64,000 nucleotides of DNA. Origin: an uncultured Chitinophaga sp. (lineage in GTDB: Bacteria > Bacteroidota > Bacteroidia > Chitinophagales > Chitinophagaceae). Under the pieces are notes generated by a model. The model saw nothing but the letters and a program-made list of their open reading frames with translations, ran no database searches and was not told the origin of the DNA. A program made the position numbers and the translations under genes. Shown here one piece after another: positions 60,667-64,000 of this stretch. Numbering within the stretch: the first letter of the stretch is position 1; the number at the start of each line of letters is the position of its first letter. Where the stretch lies: NCBI RefSeq assembly GCF_937898475.1, contig NZ_CALEJS010000012.1:310001-374000 (forward strand). Direction: 5' to 3'.

Positions 60667-61976
60667 AGCTGGTTGACAAATTATCATTGTGGTTTATCGG
60701 CATTGTTGTGCTGTTAACACCCGTTACCGCCTGTATCTGTTATTATAACCTGGAAAAGAAGATAGACGAGGCGGAGATAACACATCTCACGGAGATGAAT
60801 GATATGGCGGCCGCCAGCCTGGCCGCAGGTCAGTGGCCTGACCGGCAGACCGAGGGCCTGGTCACCGTGGTAAGCCCCTTAACGGGCTCCCTGCCGGAAC
60901 AACGGCTGAATATAACAAAAACAGATCTGCACAATGGGAACAGTATGGGGATGTTAAGCCTGCTCACCGTTAATTCTTATGTATCGGTTGGCAATGTGAA
61001 TTACCGCATCTCCTCTTCCAACTATGTACCCAGCGGTAGGCAGATAAGGGCCGCCATCATGGACTCAATAGTGTGGAAACTGCTGCTGATCATACTCTGC
61101 GTATGCGTAACCGCCCGGCTGGTATCCCAGAAGATACTGTCATCGTTGCGGCAAACCATCAAAACCATACAACACTTTAATGTAAAGGAAAAAGTGCAGT
61201 TCCCTGTCAGCCGTACCCGCGAATTCAAAGAGCTGAATTCTTTCCTGCAGAAAATGACGGATAAGACGGTGGATGAATATGCAGCGGTAAAAGAGTTCAG
61301 TGAGAACGCCTCCCATGAGCTGCAAACGCCACTGGCGGTGCTGCGTAATAAACTGGAGCTGCTGAGTGAAACAAATATTGAAGAAGGCCAGGCAGAGCTG
61401 ATCGGCGACATGCATAATGCCATAGAGAAATTATCCAGGATCAACCGCTCGCTGGTGCTGCTCACCAAGCTCGAAAACAACGAGTATTCCGTTACGGAAA
61501 AGATCCGCTTCTGCAAGATCACCAAGGATATCCTGGCCGCTTACGAAGACAGGATAGGGATGAAGCATCTTACCGTTACCACAGATATTGATGGCAGCAT
61601 TGACCTGAAAATACATCCCGCACTGGCAGATATGCTGGTCAATAACCTGCTGGGCAACGCTATCCGTCATAACGTGGAGAATGGCAAGATAGAGCTCATC
61701 CTGACGCATAGGCGCCTGGTGGTCAGGAATACCGGCCTGCCGCCGGAAATGCCCACAGAAGAGCTTTTCCAGCGATTTAAGAAAAGCAATCAAAGCAGCG
61801 AAAGTGTAGGCCTCGGGCTGGCTATCGTGAAACAGATCTGTGAAGTATGCGGCTTTTCTATTTCTTACAATTATAAAAACCAGCTGCATGTGATACAGAT
61901 CGAATTTGTACCTGTATTACAAAATGAAGCCGCCATAACAGCACATGATAATGTAGCGGCAGCGGTGCTGGCCTGA
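60663..61976 (+). CDS. Sensor histidine kinase (HisKA/HATPase)
   Basis: The 437-residue protein has membrane helices near residues 8-26 and 138-154 that enclose a periplasmic domain, a dimerisation domain with H218 (SENASHELQTPLAVL), and the ATPase domain with N box NNLLGNAIRHN and GLGLAIVKQICE. The stop codon is followed by a terminator at 62020-62053. It pairs with the OmpR regulator and sits just before the efflux genes. Confidence 0.95.
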   Translation: MKLVDKLSLWFIGIVVLLTPVTACICYYNLEKKIDEAEITHLTEMNDMAAASLAAGQWPDRQTEGLVTVVSPLTGSLPEQRLNITKTDLHNGNSMGMLSLLTVNSYVSVGNVNYRISSSNYVPSGRQIRAAIMDSIVWKLLLIILCVCVTARLVSQKILSSLRQTIKTIQHFNVKEKVQFPVSRTREFKELNSFLQKMTDKTVDEYAAVKEFSENASHELQTPLAVLRNKLELLSETNIEEGQAELIGDMHNAIEKLSRINRSLVLLTKLENNEYSVTEKIRFCKITKDILAAYEDRIGMKHLTVTTDIDGSIDLKIHPALADMLVNNLLGNAIRHNVENGKIELILTHRRLVVRNTGLPPEMPTEELFQRFKKSNQSSESVGLGLAIVKQICEVCGFSISYNYKNQLHVIQIEFVPVLQNEAAITAHDNVAAAVLA

Positions 61977-62019
61977 TAATATTATATACGGAACCGGCAG
62001 TTGAGAATCAATCCTGTAG

Positions 62020-62053
62020 CGGCCTGGCGCTTATTGTGCCAGGCCGTTCTTTT
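62020..62053 (+). terminator. Intrinsic terminator after the two-component pair
   Basis: Stem CGGCCTGGC (62020-62028), nine-base loop, stem GCCAGGCCG (62038-62046), then a T-rich stretch. It separates the two-component genes from the efflux operon. Confidence 0.9.
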
Positions 62054-62154
62054 TATAACAATACCCAAAATTTTTTTTCAGAAAACATCTCTACTTCAAG
62101 ATTTCTTCAAATTCATGTAGTCATTTTGTACCCGGAAACACTTCTTTAGTGAAC

Positions 62155-63567
62155 ATGCTGCAAAATCTTTCTTTCATGTTTGAGATAAAAAATTGGTTGA
62201 TTTTTCTGGGGTTAATATTTGCCAACACACCAATATCAAGCGCACAAGAGATACTTACGCTGAAGGAAGCCATCCGCACAGCGGTAAATAACTACGGTAC
62301 CATCAAAGCCAAATCTAACTACGCAGATGCTTCAAAAGCTACAGCTGTACAGGCTAAACGTGATTACCTGCCTAATTTTAACTTATCCGCCCAGCAGGAT
62401 TATGGTACAGTGAACGGCCAGAACGGCCCCCTGTACGGCTTTGGCGGTTTGGGCGTATCCTCTTCAGGACTGGCTTTGCCAGAACAGAACTGGAATGCCG
62501 CATTCGGAGCACTTTATTTGACCAATATAAACTGGGACTTCTTCGCTTTTGGCCGGGCCAAAGAGAAGATCAAAACAGCACAAGCGGTTGCTACCAGGGA
62601 TAGCAAAGACTGGCAACAAGAAATTTTTCAACAGGAAATAAAGGTAGCAGCCGCTTATCTTAACCTGCTGGCCGCACAGAAGCTGACGCAGTCCTATCAG
62701 AAGAACCTGAACCGTGCAGATACTTTCCGCCGCGTGGTGGTTACCCGTGTGAAGAACGGACTGAACGCAGGTGTGGATTCTGCACAAGCCAATGCAGAAG
62801 TATCCAACGCTAAGATCGCACTGACAAGGGCGCTTGATTTTGAACAATCTGCCGCCAACCAGCTGGCACAACTCATGGCAGTACCCGTGCAGGATTTTAC
62901 GCTGGATACCGTGTTTATTTCCCGCCTTCCTTCGCTGCTGGGTGATTCCGCAGCTTTGAATGATCACCCTTTGCTGCAATGGTATAAAAGCCGTATTGCA
63001 GTGAGCGAAGAACAAACCAAATATTACAAAACATTCAACTACCCGGTATTCTCACTGGTAGGCGTATTGCAGACAAGAGGATCCGGTTTTGATGCCGCCT
63101 ATAACCAGGATCAGCATGCCTACACCAAAAATTACTGGGACGGTATAAAGCCTACGCGTACCAACTACCTCATCGGGGTGGGCGTTACCTGGAACCTGGC
63201 GCAGCCTTTCCGTATTTCGCAGCAGGTGAAGTCACAGAAGCTGGTCAGCAAAGGACTGGAAGCGGAATACGAGCTCGCGGGGCAACAGCTGAAGGCACAA
63301 TACCAGTTGTCTGAAACCAGGATTCAGAACTCCCTCAACAACTATTATGAAGCGCCCGTACAGGTGAAAGCGGCTTCTGATGCTTACCTGCAGAAATCAG
63401 TACTGTACCGCAACGGTCTCACCAACCTGGTAGACGTTACACAGGCGCTGTATGCCCTGGTTCGCGCTGAAACAGACCGCGACATTGCCTATAACAACGT
63501 ATGGCAGGCCCTCTTGCTGAAGGCCTCTGCAACCGGCGATTTCAACCTGTTTGAAAAGGAACTTTAA
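62155..63567 (+). CDS. TolC-family outer membrane efflux protein
   Basis: ATG 62155 (MLQNLSFMFEIKNWLIFLG) gives a signal peptide ending near SSAQ; a GTG at 62149 and an internal ATG at 62176 are alternatives. The ~470-residue chain has the TolC repeat pattern: EILTLKEAIRTAVNNYGTIK, long coiled helices, DSAQANAEVSNAKIALTRA and the second repeat ending LVDVTQALYALVRAETDRD. It forms the outer membrane channel for the RND pump encoded 30 bases downstream. Confidence 0.93.
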   Translation: MLQNLSFMFEIKNWLIFLGLIFANTPISSAQEILTLKEAIRTAVNNYGTIKAKSNYADASKATAVQAKRDYLPNFNLSAQQDYGTVNGQNGPLYGFGGLGVSSSGLALPEQNWNAAFGALYLTNINWDFFAFGRAKEKIKTAQAVATRDSKDWQQEIFQQEIKVAAAYLNLLAAQKLTQSYQKNLNRADTFRRVVVTRVKNGLNAGVDSAQANAEVSNAKIALTRALDFEQSAANQLAQLMAVPVQDFTLDTVFISRLPSLLGDSAALNDHPLLQWYKSRIAVSEEQTKYYKTFNYPVFSLVGVLQTRGSGFDAAYNQDQHAYTKNYWDGIKPTRTNYLIGVGVTWNLAQPFRISQQVKSQKLVSKGLEAEYELAGQQLKAQYQLSETRIQNSLNNYYEAPVQVKAASDAYLQKSVLYRNGLTNLVDVTQALYALVRAETDRDIAYNNVWQALLLKASATGDFNLFEKEL

Positions 63568-63597
63568 TCGTGCAATTGATCAATATATACAGACATT

Positions 63598-64000
63598 ATG
63601 AACCTTATCCGTTTCGCACTTCGTAAGCCTATTACCATCCTGGTAATAGTGGCCGGATTGTTCTTCTTTGGGATCAAAGCTGTCACCTCCATCAAGATCG
63701 ACATCTTTCCAAAGCTGGACATGCCGGTGATCTATCTTTCGCATCCGTTTGGCGGATACACTTCCACCCAGATGGAATCTTTCTTCGGTAAGCAGTATAT
63801 CAATATATTGTTGTACGTGAATGGTGTGAAGAGCATTGAGACAAAGAACATACAGGGTTTAACGCTGATCAAGATCAACTTTTATCCTGGTACCAACATG
63901 GCGCAGGCGGCGGCAGAGGTAAGCGCCTTCTCCAACCGTATCCAGGCTATCTTCCCACCGGGCTCCAACCCGCCCTTCATCATCCGCTTTGATGCTTCCA
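63598..64000 (+). CDS. RND efflux transporter, 5' part
   Basis: The frame is open from ATG 63598 to the window end. The N-terminus is AcrB-like: MNLIRFALRKPITILVIVAG as first membrane helix, then IKIDIFPKLDMPVIYLSHPF and the periplasmic start MAQAAAEVSAFSNRIQ. It belongs to the HAE/RND superfamily; substrate is not readable. No membrane fusion protein gene lies between it and TolC, so the adaptor must be encoded downstream or elsewhere. Confidence 0.93.
   Translation, partial: MNLIRFALRKPITILVIVAGLFFFGIKAVTSIKIDIFPKLDMPVIYLSHPFGGYTSTQMESFFGKQYINILLYVNGVKSIETKNIQGLTLIKINFYPGTNMAQAAAEVSAFSNRIQAIFPPGSNPPFIIRFDAS

Noticed and set aside
1..64000. CRISPR arrays, tRNA and rRNA genes, insertion sequences and prophage genes
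   Set aside because: No regularly spaced identical repeats, cloverleaf-type sequence, transposase or integrase motifs or phage structural genes were seen on either strand.

Overview
The window looks like a chromosomal segment of a Bacteroidota bacterium, most likely in or near Chitinophaga/Chitinophagaceae. The reasons are a SusC/SusD pair, several Bacteroidota-restricted domain families (DUF4294, DUF4295, DUF4199, DUF1835), hybrid-style Reg_prop signalling, LytTR and NarL two-component pairs, and promoters of the Bacteroidota type (TAnnTTTG near -7, TTG near -33, AT-rich start regions without clear Shine-Dalgarno sequences). No rRNA, tRNA, CRISPR array, transposase or prophage was seen. Assignment rests on gene families only, not on a database search.

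Layout. 1-4.4 kb: 3' part of a CcmF-type cytochrome c assembly gene, an alpha/beta hydrolase, a DUF4294 protein and a small secreted protein built of two TonB-plug-like modules. 4.4-11.8 kb (minus strand): a polysaccharide-utilisation-type locus made of a GH18 lipoprotein, a LacI regulator, SusC and SusD. 11.8-18.4 kb: bacillithiol deacetylase BshB1, a serine beta-lactamase-like protein, a mycobacterial-type AhpC/AhpD peroxide defence pair, rpmB-rpmG-DUF4295, ftsY and a JmjC-like cupin. 18.6-28.9 kb: rimO, a DbpA-type DEAD-box helicase, glgB, a KGG-repeat stress protein, a GH31 alpha-glucosidase and a YCF48-like beta-propeller.

29-39.6 kb: a propeller-sensor histidine kinase with its NarL-type regulator, two tiny membrane proteins, and topoisomerase IV genes parE and parC separated by a DUF1835 gene and a cupin gene. 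39.7-45 kb (minus): a tightly overlapping operon with a UbiA-type prenyltransferase, type III polyketide synthase, methyltransferase and FAD oxidoreductase, preceded by YceI and a secreted unknown; this looks like a pathway for a prenylated or lipidic phenol. 45-49.6 kb (minus): a dihydroorotase-like protein with a degraded active site, DUF4199, two glycosyltransferases and a GmhA-type isomerase.

49.6-64 kb: a DCC-family protein, a small lipoprotein, a LytTR/LytS two-component pair, a secreted unknown, a large Dna2-like nuclease-helicase, a ThuA protein, a membrane-anchored LuxR regulator with DUF4199, an M35-like beta-sandwich lipoprotein, and an OmpR/kinase pair leading into a TolC-RND efflux operon that runs off the window end.

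The most unusual signal not explained by genes is a set of intergenic elements with a shared architecture: arms made of degenerate 7-9 base repeats, often inverted around a 15-80 base core, in at least three sequence families (TTAATTATTAATT-like, GTTTGAAAGTTT-like and AGCTAAxAGC/CGCTGAA-like). Several lie directly on gene ends and supply the stop codon and last residues.
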